Assembly: GCA_033439265.1 (NCBI GenBank)
Contig: JAVTVX010000005.1
Location: forward strand, 1,374,001 to 1,438,000
DNA length: 64,000 nucleotides
Origin: Dillenia suffruticosa
Lineage: Eukaryota > Streptophyta > Magnoliopsida > Dilleniales > Dilleniaceae
Direction of reading: 5' to 3'
Shown here: piece by piece, positions 1 through 12,484 of the stretch
Numbering within the stretch: the stretch's first letter is position 1
Layout of the letters: the number at the start of each line of letters is the position of its first letter
The notes under the pieces: model-generated
The model's input: only the letters and a program-made list of their open reading frames with translations
Told to the model about the DNA's origin: nothing
Databases searched by the model: none
Position numbers and translations under genes: made by a program

Positions 1-170
1 TAAGAAGTGATTATGATCGTCAGACTGAAAGAACTCAGAATTTGTAAGAAATGGAACTGGGGTAATAACCTTTTTGTGATCGAACAAGTCGTAGACAAGA
101 ATAACAGGCCTAAGAAGTGATTACGATCGTCAGACTGAGAGAATTCAGAATTTGTAAGAAATGGAACTAC
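1..170. repeat. 110-bp tandem duplication (about 60 bp of second copy)
   Basis: Bases 1-59 recur at 111-169 with only a few mismatches; both copies begin TAAGAAGTGATTA. The period is 110 bp. The repeat may continue to the left of the window. Confidence 0.85.
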
Positions 171-281
171 GGTCTGAACTGAAGTGTAAAGTGGATTGAA
201 ATCAATTTTGGGCACATAAAAATATAGTCGGTGGGATGGTTGGTTCGTGTTTGGTAGTTTCGTCTTCTTCTTCTCTTTCAT
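1..281 (-). CDS. Possible 5' end of an unidentified gene, partial at left edge
   Basis: Reading leftwards from an ATG at 281-279, the frame stays open for 93 codons to the window edge. The predicted start is lysine-rich (MKEKKKTKLPN) and followed by a segment containing LYFYVPKIDF. I recognise no family. A TATA-like run (309-318) lies about 30 bases upstream on this strand. The frame contains a tandem duplication of 110-bp period (copies starting at 1 and 111). Because 110 is not a multiple of three, the two copies are read in different frames, which argues against strict conservation as coding DNA. It could be a real first exon, a lineage-specific small gene, or chance. Only the sequence to the left can decide. 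Confidence 0.25.
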   Translation of the reverse strand, partial: MKEKKKTKLPNTNQPSHRLYFYVPKIDFNPLYTSVQTVVPFLTNSEFSQSDDRNHFLGLLFLSTTCSITKRLLPQFHFLQILSSFSLTIIITS

Positions 282-569
282 TGATTTATTGTGAAAATCG
301 TGTGATCTAATATATATAGGTGGATGTGGACCTCCGGTCCATATATGGTGTTTTCTTGTCTGGATTAAACTTTTCGATTTCCAGATAAAATGCCTACTCA
401 GCGTTGTGCGCCATTTCCAGGGAACTCACGTAACCGCAACGCGATCACGGCGCGGGAGCGTCGACTGTCACGTGTGACCGTGTGAGTGGGTGCTTTTTGC
501 TGTTTGCTTTCGCTGTCACCCACGAAAATGAAAGCGACCCCTCCCCCTGAATTTGACCTTTTATTCTTT

Positions 570-606
<37 letters not shown>

Positions 607-2768
607 CATTGAGAGAACTGCGCAAGAAAAAACTCTCCGTACACATATAAAATAAATCAAATTTATTATTAAAATTTAAATTTACTTAATTATTAAGAAA
701 ATTACTAAATATATAACCCTCTGTATCCCCCATCTTTTTATTGAGCAACCTCTTTTAATTTCTATCCTAAATTTTCTTTGAATTAAAGAAAAAAAAATAT
801 ATTTTATACCTCTTATATGAAAACAAATTATATTTAAATTTTATTAAAATTTACTAAAAATTAAAACTAATGCTTTAAATTTGAGAGCACAATAACAATA
901 ATAATCGTAAAATATACAAAGATCGTAAAATTGTTATAAGTAAATTTATAATTTTTGTGTTTATAAATAAAAATCTAATCCGCAAAAATACATTTGATAA
1001 TCTAGAATTATTAATTATTTAAAAAATTAATCGATAACAAAATATAATATAAACAAATTCGAAATTGTTTCTAATTATCTCTTAATTTAATTTTATCGAT
1101 AAGAAAATTCAAGTTTTGGTATCACAGATTTTATGTAACTTTGTAAGGTGAATGCGTTGGATTAAATTAAGATTTAATTTTTTTTTCAAAAAATGAAAAA
1201 GAAAAAGAATAAATTAAGTAACTCTAATATTTGGGGAAGGAATGAAATAAAAGATAGGGATTAAACTGCTCAAGCCGTGGATCATTGGTGGCGCCTAAGA
1301 TAAGGAGAAGGGATTTATTATAATTTTTTATTGCAAAAATTATTATATTTATGACAGGTGTCTTTTCTCCCAATTTAGAGGGTGACACAGCCTTGTCTTT
1401 TAGCTCTACTCTTACCGATCACGGCACTCTTCTTTTGACAAAGCAAGATATAAATGCATGAGCTTTTTTCTATCTTTGAATAATATAGCTTTCGTGTCAT
1501 CATAGAGCATGAACAAAATCGATAGAAACATATCAAGATCTATATATTTAGTCACTTATTCTATAAATAAAAATATAATATAAGATAAAATATAAAAATA
1601 TAAAAATATAAAAATATTTATATTATTAATCTCGCTCAATGAAATAAAAATATAATTATCGTCATTATATATAAAAAAATAATTACATAAATAAATATAT
1701 AATTTAAAATAAAGTATAATGACGGAAATAAACTTATATAATTAACTTTACTTTACTTATATTTAGATAAACAAGATTTTTGATAATTGATATCAATTGT
1801 TAATGAGTTATTTTTCTTTTGTGTATTTCCCTTTTATAAATATTGAGGAGTGATTATTTCATAACTGATGCTTTCAGATTTTTTTTTTTTTAAAAGGTGA
1901 TTGTGATTTTATATTAAATAGACAATTAAACTTCGATCGGATAATTATCTGATTACTTTTTGTGTCGAATACTTAATTTATGAATCAATTTGATTTTAAT
2001 ATATGATAAATCGGTTTAAAATTATGGAAAAAAAACAATAATAAGGAGATAAAAAATAACTTATTACACGATTTATTTAAATTGTTCGAGAAATGCTATG
2101 TAATACAGTTTTAGGGTTGGTGTTTGTGATTTTTTTCTCCTAAGTTTGGCATCAATGCTTCCATCTTCCTTACTCTGTTACTGCTTCACTACTTCAGCAA
2201 ACCAAAAAAGAACGATAAGGAAGAGCACCCAAAGAATTGTATCTCTCGTCTCAGAACGACAACAATGACAAGGAATAGCCCACCTCAGAATGGCGTCCCC
2301 TATCAGTCGCCGTAGAGACGGGGATCGAATCGGCCGGTAATGAGAATCCATTATATGTAAACAAGTTTCCAATGTAATACAATTTTGAATATAACAAACT
2401 CTATTGAATTGAATAGTCAGAAATTTTATTCTTTAACCAGAAATCTCGAATTCGAATTCTAAAAATGATGAAAAAAGATTTAAGAAAAACAACCCCTAAA
2501 ATAAACTTTACAGCATTCGAACCGAATTAATCGGGTAAATTTCAGATACTAATAATAAAAAAAAATACAATTTTGAGTATAATAGGTATTATATATTTTA
2601 AAATTCTTTAAAATATTTTAGAATAATACAAGATTTTTCATAACTTATTTATGCTCTAAGTATGTATCTCAAATTTTATGCTCTTATGCATGTCTCACTT
2701 TTTATTTTAATTTATTTTCCATATAAGTGATAAAAATTATTTTTTTGTTAATTTTTTCATTTCAGTGT
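282..2768. other. AT-rich intergenic region
   Basis: No convincing gene. It holds a 31-base A tract (574-604), AT-rich DNA with stops in all frames, and one SINE-like repeat (2401-2570). The short open frames at 445-660 and 2178-2372 (minus) show no family similarity and no intron or promoter context. Confidence 0.7.
2401..2570 (+). repeat. SINE-like dispersed repeat, copy 1
   Basis: A tRNA-like head with a B-box-like stretch (TCGAATTCGAATTCT) is followed by a run of GATGAAAAAAG type. The conserved core CCCCTAAAA ... CGAACCGAATTAATC comes next, then an A-rich tail at about 2555-2567. The same order of motifs recurs at 26461, 26885 and 38640 (plus) and in reverse at 23807, 24552, 35076 and 37198. 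Confidence 0.7.
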
Positions 2769-2974
2769 TGGGCCTAAATGGACCAGAAGGCCCAAATAAG
2801 TGACCCGGCATGGCCCGTTTAAAACCCTAGACCAGACTTTCGACGGTTGATTACGATTACAATTTCAGTTTGTCGAACTTGGACAAAATATTTTGTGCGT
2901 CCGCTGCTTTCATAAACCCTAGCCAATAAACCCTACTCTCTCTCTCTCTCTATCTATCTCTCTCTCAATCTTTA
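2769..2974 (+). promoter_or_regulatory. NOP2 promoter: site II motifs, telo-boxes, CT-rich leader
   Basis: Upstream of the NOP2 start are TGGGCCT (2769-2775) and GGCCCA (2789-2794), both matching the site II TGGGCY element. Three AAACCCTA telo-boxes follow (2822-2829, 2914-2921, 2928-2935), then a CT-rich leader up to the ATG. In plants, site II plus telo-box is the known signature of ribosomal-protein and ribosome-biogenesis genes, fitting an rRNA methyltransferase. The transcription start is not determined. Confidence 0.75.
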
Positions 2975-5900
2975 ATGGCGGCAAAGAAGAAGAGGAACTC
3001 GCGCCCAAAACAAGTCGAGCTTCCCGAAGACTCAGACAATTCAAGTGACTCCGAACTTCAAAATGATAATCTCATTGAACAAGAAATTGACGACGAAGAG
3101 ATGTCCGATTCCGATGGAGACAATCCTTTCACCGACGATTTTCTTCAAGGAGACGAAGATGAAGAAGGTCTTTGCTTCCTTTCAGACATTAGGGTTTCTT
3201 AATTATGATATTTTTAGTTGTGTTTCTGATTTTTTATTTGTTTTTATGGGAAATTTTTGTTGCAGAGAAAGGTTCGGAGTCGGGTGACGAGTCGGACTCC
3301 GATTCTGATGCCGAGGACTTGGAAGCAAAGTCAAGAGCGATAGATGAGGAGAGAGAAAGAGAAGAAGAGGAAGCTGATGCTGAGTTGCAGCTCAATATCA
3401 AGGAAGAGTCTGATGAGTTCCGGTTACCAACCCAAAAGGTCATCATTTATTGTTCTTGTTGTGTAATTTGGAATATTCTATCTACTTTTCTACATTATTT
3501 ATATAGATGAATGCGTACATCGATTCAGCTCCATTTGTGTATAAACTACGGTTGTAGTCCTATATGTCCTGTAGCCACTTGTCTGATTCTACCAACATTG
3601 ATTTAATAGCTGAAAGGATTCGAAATTTTTAGCCCCGACTCCCAACCCTGGTCTTTAATTCTGTCTTTATAACTAGTCATGTAATATCCCAATTTAACAA
3701 CCATGCTTATTGACAACGTGTTTGGGCAAGCTAGGTTTGGATTTTGATAATTGGGTGGTTGAAATGCGGGTAAGACTGGCTTGGGGACTTTCAGCAGAAT
3801 GTACACTGAGGATATCGAGAGGGACTAGAAGTTCTTGTTATTTGAAATTTGCTTGAAGTTTGTTGTTAGTTTCTTTCTAGGAGGATACTGCCCTTTCTTT
3901 CTTTAGCTTAATAACATCTGTACTTTTTTATCAAAAATGAAATAAAATAAGAGGTGGGTTAAGATGCTGAGACTCAAAAACTTTGAGTTATATTTCATTT
4001 GATTAGGTACCCTAGAAAAGAAAATTTAAAAACGAATGTAGTCCTAAGTTGAGAAGGCAAATATGAGACATGGAGAACCAGCACACATGCTGTCTCTGAA
4101 CTTTTAGATTAATTTAAGAAAAGACATCTAGATGATCTGTATGCTGAGTTTGCTTTGCTTGATCATACGCTAGGAGCTCGAAGAGGAGGGACAGCGACCT
4201 CCTGATCTTCCAAATCTCCAGAGGAGGATAAAAGAGAGTAAGTGTGGTTTTATGTTGTCTTCATTGTTGCAAGTGTAGTTGTTATACAGGGCTCCTTGAC
4301 TAGTATTTATTTAATCTAATTGTGGACCTATGGTTTCAGTTACTCGAATTCTTTCAAATTTTAAAGATTTGAGGCACGATGGTATGAAACGAAAGGATTA
4401 TGTTGAACAACTTAAGATGGACTTGAGTTCTTACTATGGATACAATGAGTTTCTAATCGGAGTTTTAGTTGAGGTAATGCATGACTTGGTGGTTGTTATG
4501 TGTCCATTATATCACATGCTTCTGTTGCAATACTCTCTTTATTACTTTGTCTTAGTCACTTGGATTTATGTTTATTAATGCAGATGTTTCCAGTTGTTGA
4601 ACTTATGGAACTAATTGAAGCATTCGAAAAGCCCCGTCCTATATGTCTACGAACTAACACTTTGAAGGTTTTTCTTTCTCTGATCTTCTACTTATTGATA
4701 GATGAGATGGTCAAATCGGATATACTAACTTACAAACAAAAGTAAAGGATCCTTACTTTTTTTCTGGCTGTTTGCAGACAAGAAGAAGGGCTTTGGCAGA
4801 TGTTTTGATAAACAGAGGTGTGAACTTAGATCCCCTGAGTAAATGGTCCAAAGTAAGACCCTTCTTGTCTCCCTCCCTCCATCTCTTCTTTTATGTGTGC
4901 TTGAGGTGCTAGTGCATCTTCTTTATTTTTCCCCCCATTTTGGCAAATTTTAACGCACCATCTCAATTCCATGTAGGTTGGATTGGTTGTGTATGATTCT
5001 CAAGTTCCTATTGGTGCCACTCCTGAATATATGGCTGGTCATTACATGGTATTTTGTACTTCAATGTCGGGATAACCACATTTCTGATTCTAATTCTGAA
5101 CTTTGAGTTCTCTGTTCTATGCTTACAGTTGCAAAGTGCTAGCTCTTTTTTGCCTGTGATGGCCCTTGCTCCCCAAGAGAAGGAAAAGATTGTGGATATG
5201 GCGTAAGTGGCTATTCTTTGCTCAAAATAATGAAAATTATCTCTTTTGTCATCATTAGGAGCTATATTTAAAAATGAATAAACAAAAGATCACTTTTATT
5301 TGTTTCATAAATTTGATGTTTGCTGTTGTTTGCATTTATGTGAATGATGGGATGGCTAGTTCACATAAACGATGACTGAGATGGGGAAAACATTTAGAGT
5401 CACAAGGATTCAAAATGATTAGGGATTCTTTTCCGCACTGGGATAGAATCATCATTTAACGTGATGGTAATATTGAGGATGTTGTGCAAGGTTGCTTCTA
5501 CACTGTGGCATCCTAGCTGTATCCAAGCTTATAGCTATAAACCATTCCCTTGATAACGGCTTGTAATCTTCTTCAACAACTTGTAATCTGTCCCTTGATT
5601 TTGCTTAAGGATTGTGAGGATGAAGGGGAAGTTCCGATGGTTTTGGGGAAGATTTTTGTCTTTTGTTTGAGTAATTTTAAGTTGCATTCTGATACATGTG
5701 TGAGTTTGAAACTGCAAAATCAACTATTCTTATATGTTTTTTTCATTAATAGCTATTTCTGCTTTTTCAGGGCTGCTCCTGGTGGTAAGACAACATACAT
5801 TGCTGCTTTAATGAATAATACAGGTATGCAGTAAGCTCTTTAACGAAAGTGGAACTAATATGCACGAGTATCCTAGTCTTTTCGCTTGCCCATTTCCGAT

Positions 5901-8900
5901 TACTCATAAATTTACTTATTCAATATAAGGGTGTATATCACCATTTAGTGCTAAATTACAAACAGTTGTTCTATATATTATTGGCTGTGCCAGTTTCATA
6001 AACAGCAAGGGAAGGTGAAACTATTTTTGCATGAGGTGAATCAAATTCATCACTATAATATTAACTGGGAAAACTAATTGTATTGATCAACTCAAATATT
6101 TCAAATTGTAAAACAAGGACAGCTTGACACCTAGGTTCTTGTAAATTGTAAAATGGGTGAACCTTAGCAACTTAAGGTTGCTTGCTTCGTACTAGAGGTC
6201 TTTGGTTCAATTTTTGGAAGCATCTTCATAACAAAAAAGATGGGGATATCCAAAAGTGGTCCATCTTGAATCCACAACTTTGGTGGGATGCTTTAAGTAA
6301 TAGGTGACATTTTTCTAAATTTTCATACGTGCTGCCTTTCAATCACATGTTTTTGGGGCATAGCCGTTGAAACCACTGTTTTCACAATAGTGTCCTATTT
6401 AGTGTGTGACGTATTATGCATCTGCATGTGTTTAGTTGAAAATTTCAGCATCTTTTGGTGCTATATCAGAGCAACCGTCTTCTAAGGTAATGCATCTGAT
6501 ATTTTTTTGGTGTCACAATCTGGTGTTCCTTGTAAGCTTTGGGTTTTTGTTTGCTGCTTATTATATATGCTACGCATTCCATCACTGCAGGGATAGTATA
6601 GAGTCATTGCTAGACTGCAGATATGTGTTGTCTTCCTTTCTATTTATTTCTTTACATGGGCAAGCTACAGGATTCGTTTTTTCTTTTAATATATTTAGTC
6701 ACTGAACAACTTTCACCAGGAATCATTCATGCAAATGAGATGAAGGAGCCAAGACTCAAGTCACTTACAGCCAATCTACATCGAATGGGCGTAACAAACA
6801 GCATAGTGTGTAAATATGATGGGAGGGAGGTTAGCTTCTTGCTTGTTTTTCTTTTGTCCTTTTCTTACATTATTAAGAAAATGTGTATGTTGGTAAAAAT
6901 TTTTATGGAGATAGTCATACGTTTTTTTTTAAGTCTATGTTTTATGGTCTTGTCTTTTGAAAGTTCTGTTTTGCCTATTCAAGAATGTTATCTAAGTGCT
7001 GGTGTGAAAAAGTATTTAGTGACATTGTTTATGATTAAGTAATTAGATGATCATCATTGCACAAGCTGCACATCCTCCACTCTTATCTCGTGCTGCAGCC
7101 ACCATGGACAGATCAAAGGGGAGGGAGCTCATTGCATGCTCAGACTGATGTTTTTTTAATTGTTAAAGGGCATCAGATGTCAACCAACCCATTAATGGTT
7201 TTTTTTTTCCTCAGCTGCCTAAGGTTTTGGGAATCAACTCTGTTGATAGGGTTTTGTTAGATGCTCCTTGCAGTGGGACTGGAGTAAGCATACTTGAGTT
7301 TTATCCGATCAGTATTCTCATATTTCTTTCAATCTATCGCTGGATGGACAATATTGATCCAATTTATTATGCAGGTAATATCAAAGGATGAGTCTGTTAA
7401 AGCCTCTAAAAGCACCGAGGAGATATTCAAGTGTGCTGATTTGCAGAAGGTACATTCAATTCTCTCTCTCTCTATGTGGATCTCAGTGCTTTAAGTGGGG
7501 CCTAGATAATTTTTTTTAAATGAATAACCTATGTTGGTGGTCCTATTGCATGAGATTTTGGGGTACATTGAGCAATCTAATTCCATATAGAATGTTATAT
7601 TGCTTCAGGAGTCGATGCATCTTGTCTCAAGCAATTTCTTTGTTTTACAGCAACTAATACTTGCAGCAATTGACATGGTGGATGCAAATTCAAAAACTGG
7701 GGGTTACATCGTTTACTCCACATGTTCCATAATGATTCCTGAGGTTTGTTAAATATGACAAAAATCCTTTGGATATCTATTAATTCACCATCTCTTCTTA
7801 AAAAATTTGGCAAATTACAGAATGAAGCAGTCATAGACTATGCACTCAGGAAAAGGGATGTAAAACTTGTACCTTGTGGACTGGACTTTGGCCAACCTGG
7901 GTAAGAGAGAGATCATGGCTGTGCAGTTGCTGTACAAGTATTGTATGTCTAGGTTCACTGATACTTCTCAATTTATCAGGTTTATCCGCTACAGAGAACA
8001 CCGGTTCCATCCATCCTTAGAGAAAACAAGGCGTTTCTATCCCCATGTTCACAACATGGATGGCTTTTTTGTAGCAAAGGTAAATTTGTCATGCTTTAAT
8101 GAGAGTAGGTGATCTCATTTTAAGTTTGCATGTTTATGCACTAGTGTGTAAAATCTGGTTGACACTGTACATGCCAAACCAAACCAGTGGTACATTCTTC
8201 TGCATATTCACATTGTGGAAGTATTCAGATTCAAGTGATCTTGGAATGTCTGGGTAGACATTTCACTGTTCCAACCTACTACTGATGTGGCATATTTTGC
8301 CAAATAGGAAGATCCTGAACTATTTCATTTGAATTTAATCTTAGCACACAATCTGCTTTGAATTTGAACCATGTGAGGCAGAATTTGAGAAGCTGTGTGT
8401 AGGTGGAACTCTTGACATCCAGTTGAACAATAAGCATTTTGGGTCATATGGAACATCAATATAGCCTTGAAGATTCCTCTACCAACTTTGATGCACATCT
8501 TGAGGATAGAGCTTGAACTCGCTCTTTTAGTGGTGCTAAAGAAAAGTCTGAGAGCTCTTCTTTTCCTTTCTTTCCATTTAACTAGGGAAATGATCAACTT
8601 GGGATTTCACTGTATGTTTCAAGTGATGCATAACTCAGTGTATAATGCTAGGATATTTTGGAAAAGACTTAGTTATCCTTGAATATCAGGTAATACTCTA
8701 CATTTAAAATGCCATTCTAGTAGTTTAACATCCAACGAGAAACATGCAAACAAAATTTTCTTGTATCCAATGAGTCTGCAAAATATGGTTGTTTTGGCAG
8801 AATTGTTGGTTCTTTTGTAGAAACATGTGGAAGCCAATATACTTTAATGTTTTTGACAAGACTGGAAATAATGATCTATTACAATAAGTTTGCAACCATG

Positions 8901-9675
8901 CTAAATGAGATAGATAACCTGTTAGCTGGGAACAGATTATTTGTCTTCTACCCATTACGGAAGATGTAAGGGATGCTCGTTACCAGAGTTGCCAAAGTTT
9001 TGTTTTTTCTGTTGTTTGCCACCAAAAAGTAGAAAAAGTAAAGCAAAAACATACCTAGCATCACACATTTGCCTTTGGGTTTTGAACAAAATTTTTATGA
9101 TATGATAATACTGAATTGTTGCCTGTCCAAACTCTGATTCTCCTTAGCTAACTGGTATATTTGATAAGAGATTTGATTTCTTATGGCATCTGTTTTGTTT
9201 CTTGCAGTTGAAGAAAATGAGCAATACAAAGCCCAAAAAAGATACAGATGCTAAAACTGAAAAGCCAAATAGCATGAAGAAAGCTGGAGAAGAATCTGAA
9301 CAGGATGATGGAGATCAAAATAAGAAAGAAAATGGGAAAAAAGGGGGTGTTGTTCAAGAAGATGGGAAAGAGAAATCTCTTTCCAACCACAACAGTGTGA
9401 AGAAAAGAAAATTTCCTGCTAAAAAGGAAATCCCAAAAGCCAGGTCAGAGGCTTTTTCCATATTGACCGTGTTTTCTTTCTGTCAATGTTTGTGCTAAAC
9501 CTCTAACTAGTTCCTGCATGAAATTTCATTATTTACAAATGCTAATTACATTCAGATAATAAAACAACTCTTCTTCTTTGATGCTAGTTGCTAATGTTAA
9601 AATTGAATTTCCAGCAGAGATTCGAAGAGAAAATTTACAAAGGGAAAGGTGGCAAACAAGAAAGCAAGAAGATGA
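2975..9675 (+). CDS. NOP2: 25S rRNA (cytosine-C5)-methyltransferase, NOP2 family
   Basis: Nucleolar SAM-dependent enzyme of the NOP2/NSUN1 family, which makes 5-methylcytosine in large-subunit rRNA and assists 60S assembly. Exons: 2975-3167, 3266-3438, 4174-4237, 4340-4473, 4584-4667, 4778-4852, 4977-5048, 5129-5202, 5771-5823, 6720-6829, 7215-7283, 7375-7449, 7651-7743, 7821-7900, 7980-8079, 9208-9443, 9615-9675. This predicts 581 residues. The N-terminus is acidic and Ser/Asp/Glu-rich, as in nucleolar proteins. The SAM loop DMAAAPGGKT is at 288-297. Motif [10 protein letters not shown] carries Cys363 and motif VI YSTCS carries Cys417, the two catalytic cysteines of RNA m5C methyltransferases. 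[15 protein letters not shown] and the DGFF motif near the end of the fold are family-typical. The C-terminus is a Lys-rich tail. All catalytic motifs are intact. It is somewhat shorter than the roughly 670-residue Arabidopsis proteins, mostly in the tails. Arabidopsis relatives are OLI2/NOP2A and NOP2B. Confidence 0.95.
6140..6240 (+). repeat. Possible tRNA-like SINE fragment in NOP2 intron
   Basis: Within the 0.9-kb intron 5824-6719, a stretch with CTTAGCAACTTAAGG, then GGTCTTTGGTTCAA (B-box-like), ends in an A-rich run near 6232. The layout resembles a degenerate tRNA-derived SINE. The similarity is weak. Confidence 0.3.
8080..9207 (+). other. Long intron of NOP2 between exons 15 and 16
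   Basis: The 1.1-kb intron separates the catalytic domain from the Lys-rich tail exon. I see no further coding exon or RNA gene in it. The small frames inside, on both strands, are not supported. Confidence 0.7.
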
Positions 9676-10635
9676 GCCTAATCGCCAAACACGAAGGTGA
9701 ATTGTGATACCTCTTGTGTGCATCAGAGGGAACCACCCGCAATTGATATATGAAATCTGGGTTGGGAGCTCGGCATCGAGTGATTGAGGAAACCGCAAAG
9801 TGACTTTGAAGTGATCCCAGCAGTGCCGGATGTTAATGCCGAAGCTCAGAAATTTTGGTTGTGCTGTGTCGTTAGGCTTTATTAATATATACGAAATCAT
9901 GGATATTTCACTTAAGTCTCTGCTTCATGTTGTGCAAGGAAAAAGGTTGTCTTAAATTTTGGTTATTTAAATTAATCCCCTCTATTTTTGTGCTTTTTCT
10001 AGAGTAGTCTGATGTGGTGGCCTGCAGTTTGGAGTGATGGGGGCTTGTTTTAAATCTCATTCCTGGGCACAAATACTCTTTTTCTTTTTTCTATCGTCGG
10101 ATCCTATTTGAAAAGGAGTTTTTAACTCTTTACATTTTTAAGATTCGAATTTAAGAATTCAAGTCGGCATCTCTTCTATTAGAGCAATTGTTCTTTGGTT
10201 GGCATAAACACTTATAGTTGCAATTACAAAGCGATTTAATTTGTGTCACCTTGTAATTTTTTTTCCTAAAAGAAATACAATATTTTGCAAATAAAAATTA
10301 ATTATTTTCTATAGAAAGATTTTAATTATCATTATATCCTTAAACTTTGGTATTCAAGATCTTAATTAATCTTTTTTTATACCGACTTCAATTTTCCCAA
10401 GACCTTGATCATTTCAAAGTGATTAATAATAAGATTTAAGTATCATGAATTTGCACTGCATGTGGTGACTTTTCTGGAACAAACTTATGAAATAGGAGTC
10501 TGATATTCTTATTGTTATTAAAAATAATAATAAATTCAATTCCTTCTAAGTTCTGTTTTAAATTCAATAACTACAATCCAAATAACTTCATATATTTTAT
10601 AGAAAACCGCACTATAGACGAAAGAGGAAAAATGT

Positions 10636-10723
<88 letters not shown>

Positions 10724-10760
10724 GGGGAGAGAAATATGTTTCCTCCGGTCTTGAGCAGAA
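9676..10760. other. Intergenic region between NOP2 and the PPR pseudogene
   Basis: The NOP2 3' region is followed by AT-rich DNA and a long AG repeat. No gene is seen. Confidence 0.7.
10637..10720. repeat. (AG)n microsatellite, about 42 units
   Basis: An uninterrupted AG dinucleotide repeat of 84 bp. It accounts for the Ser/Leu-rich and Arg/Glu-rich open frames around it, which are not genes. Confidence 0.97.
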
Positions 10761-12054
10761 ATGGCATTATCACTTTCTGCAAACAATTTTCTTGCATTCC
10801 CAACGACAAAACCAAATCAAAATGCCCACAACGCAATCTTTCCAACAACCACAAAACCCACCATTTCAATTCATCTTCTGAACAACTTTAGTACACCATT
10901 TGAGCTCAAACAACTCCATGCCCACTATCAAAACCAATGCTAGTCTCTCTCTCCTCCCTCTCACGAGAGTTGCTCACGCCTGCTCTCTCTCTCTCCTTCT
11001 CATTTCTCTTATGCCCGTAAAATCTTCCAACAGTCAGACAAGCCCGCAATTCATGTCTGGAACTCTTGTCTCAAAGCCTTCGCTGAAAGCAACTCACCCA
11101 TGCAATTCAACTATTTGTCCACTTGCTTGAGTACAAAGTCCTTCCTGTTTCCACTTGTTCCTTTGTTCTCAAAGCTTGCACAAGTTTATCTGAGATTTCA
11201 TTTGCAAAAAGATTTCATGGGTTTGATGAGAAAATTTTAAATCCAATGATTTTCTTCAAAACATGTTTTTGCACTTGTATGGGAGTTGTGGAGATTTGGT
11301 GATCCTTCCGGGATGTTGAGCACAAGGGTACAAAAGATGTTGTGTCGTGGAATATTATGATAACTCGGTAAAAAGGGGTGATATAGGGTGCTTATGATTT
11401 GTTCTGCAAAATGCCTGAAAAGGATACGAGGTCGTGAGCCTCGATGATTTCTGGTTTTGTACAACGTAGGGGGCCAAAAGAGGTGATTAGAGTGTTTTTG
11501 GAGATGGAGGAGGTGGGAGAGAGGCGGAATGAGGTGACTGTTGTGGCTGGTCTTAGAGCTTGTGCCGAGTTGGGTGCATTGGAACTTGGTAGCATGGTTT
11601 ATGAGTATTCAAATCAAAGTGGCTATGAGGGAAATATGTTCGCATATCAAGTACTTTGATTGATATGTATATTAAATGTGGATGTCTGGAGGTCGCCTAT
11701 AAAGTTTTCAATGACATGGAGGAGCTTACGGTTGTTTCTTGGTTGGCGATGTTGATGGGGCTTGCAATGTATGGGCAAGCCAAGGAAGCTTTGGCGCTAT
11801 TTGATATTATGAAGAAAGAAGTTGTTGAACCTAATGGGGTTACTTTTGTTGGACTGCTTCATGCTTGTAGTCACATTGGGATGGTTAATGAAGGCCAAAG
11901 GTTGCTTGAAAGCACGTCTAGGGGTTATAGAATAGTTCCAAGAATTGGGCACCATGGCTGCATGGCTGATCTTTTAAGTAGGGCAGGGTATCTTCAAGAA
12001 GTACGCAATTCATTAAGGATATGCCTCTGAAACCAAATGGGGTTGTGTGGGGAG

Positions 12055-12277
12055 CTTTTCTCGGTGGATGCAAAGTTCACAACAGTAACAACAAAAAGTT
12101 TAATCTTAATCCCCAAATCTAGACTTGGAACGTTTGAAAAATTAATATAAGAGATAGAAAAAAACCATAAAATTAAAATTTAAAAATAAAATAAAGAAAA
12201 TAAAATTAAAAATTAAAAATAATAAAAATAAAGAAGGAAAAAACGATCCATAAAAACTTAAAATAATAATAATAATA

Positions 12278-12309
<32 letters not shown>

Positions 12310-12484
12310 ATTGGTTTGGTTTCCCTAACGTCACTCTTTCATATATAAAAATATTTTCTCTACTAAATTTTAAACATTTAAATTTTTTACGGATAATTTA
12401 TATTTAAATTTTCAATTGTGTACCTTTATATTTCACGAAATTTTCTATATCTAGGTTTTCTCCCGTTGGATGCAAAGCTCACAA
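12055..12484. repeat. AT-rich insertion in the PPR pseudogene flanked by a ~28-bp duplication
   Basis: The segment around 12055-12083 (TTTTCTCGGTGGATGCAAAG) recurs imperfectly at about 12455-12484 (TTTTCTCCCGTTGGATGCAAAG). Between them lie about 370 bp of AT-rich DNA unrelated to PPR genes, including a palindromic AAT/ATT repeat (12262-12307). The coding sequence resumes directly after the second copy. This resembles an insertion with target duplication or a break-repair filler. No terminal inverted repeats were recognised. Confidence 0.7.
12262..12307. repeat. Palindromic (AAT)n(ATT)n microsatellite
   Basis: A run of AAT units turns into ATT units near 12278, so the two halves are inverse complements and can fold on themselves. 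It lies inside the PPR pseudogene insertion. Confidence 0.95.

Noticed and set aside
10512..10869. Ser/Leu-rich and Arg/Glu-rich frames
   Set aside because: They come from the AG dinucleotide repeat at 10637-10720.
12055..12484. Reading the AT-rich PPR segment as an intron
   Set aside because: A TATCTAG end precedes the second part, but the flanking sequence is duplicated and no proper donor gives a clean junction; PPR-DYW genes are usually intronless.
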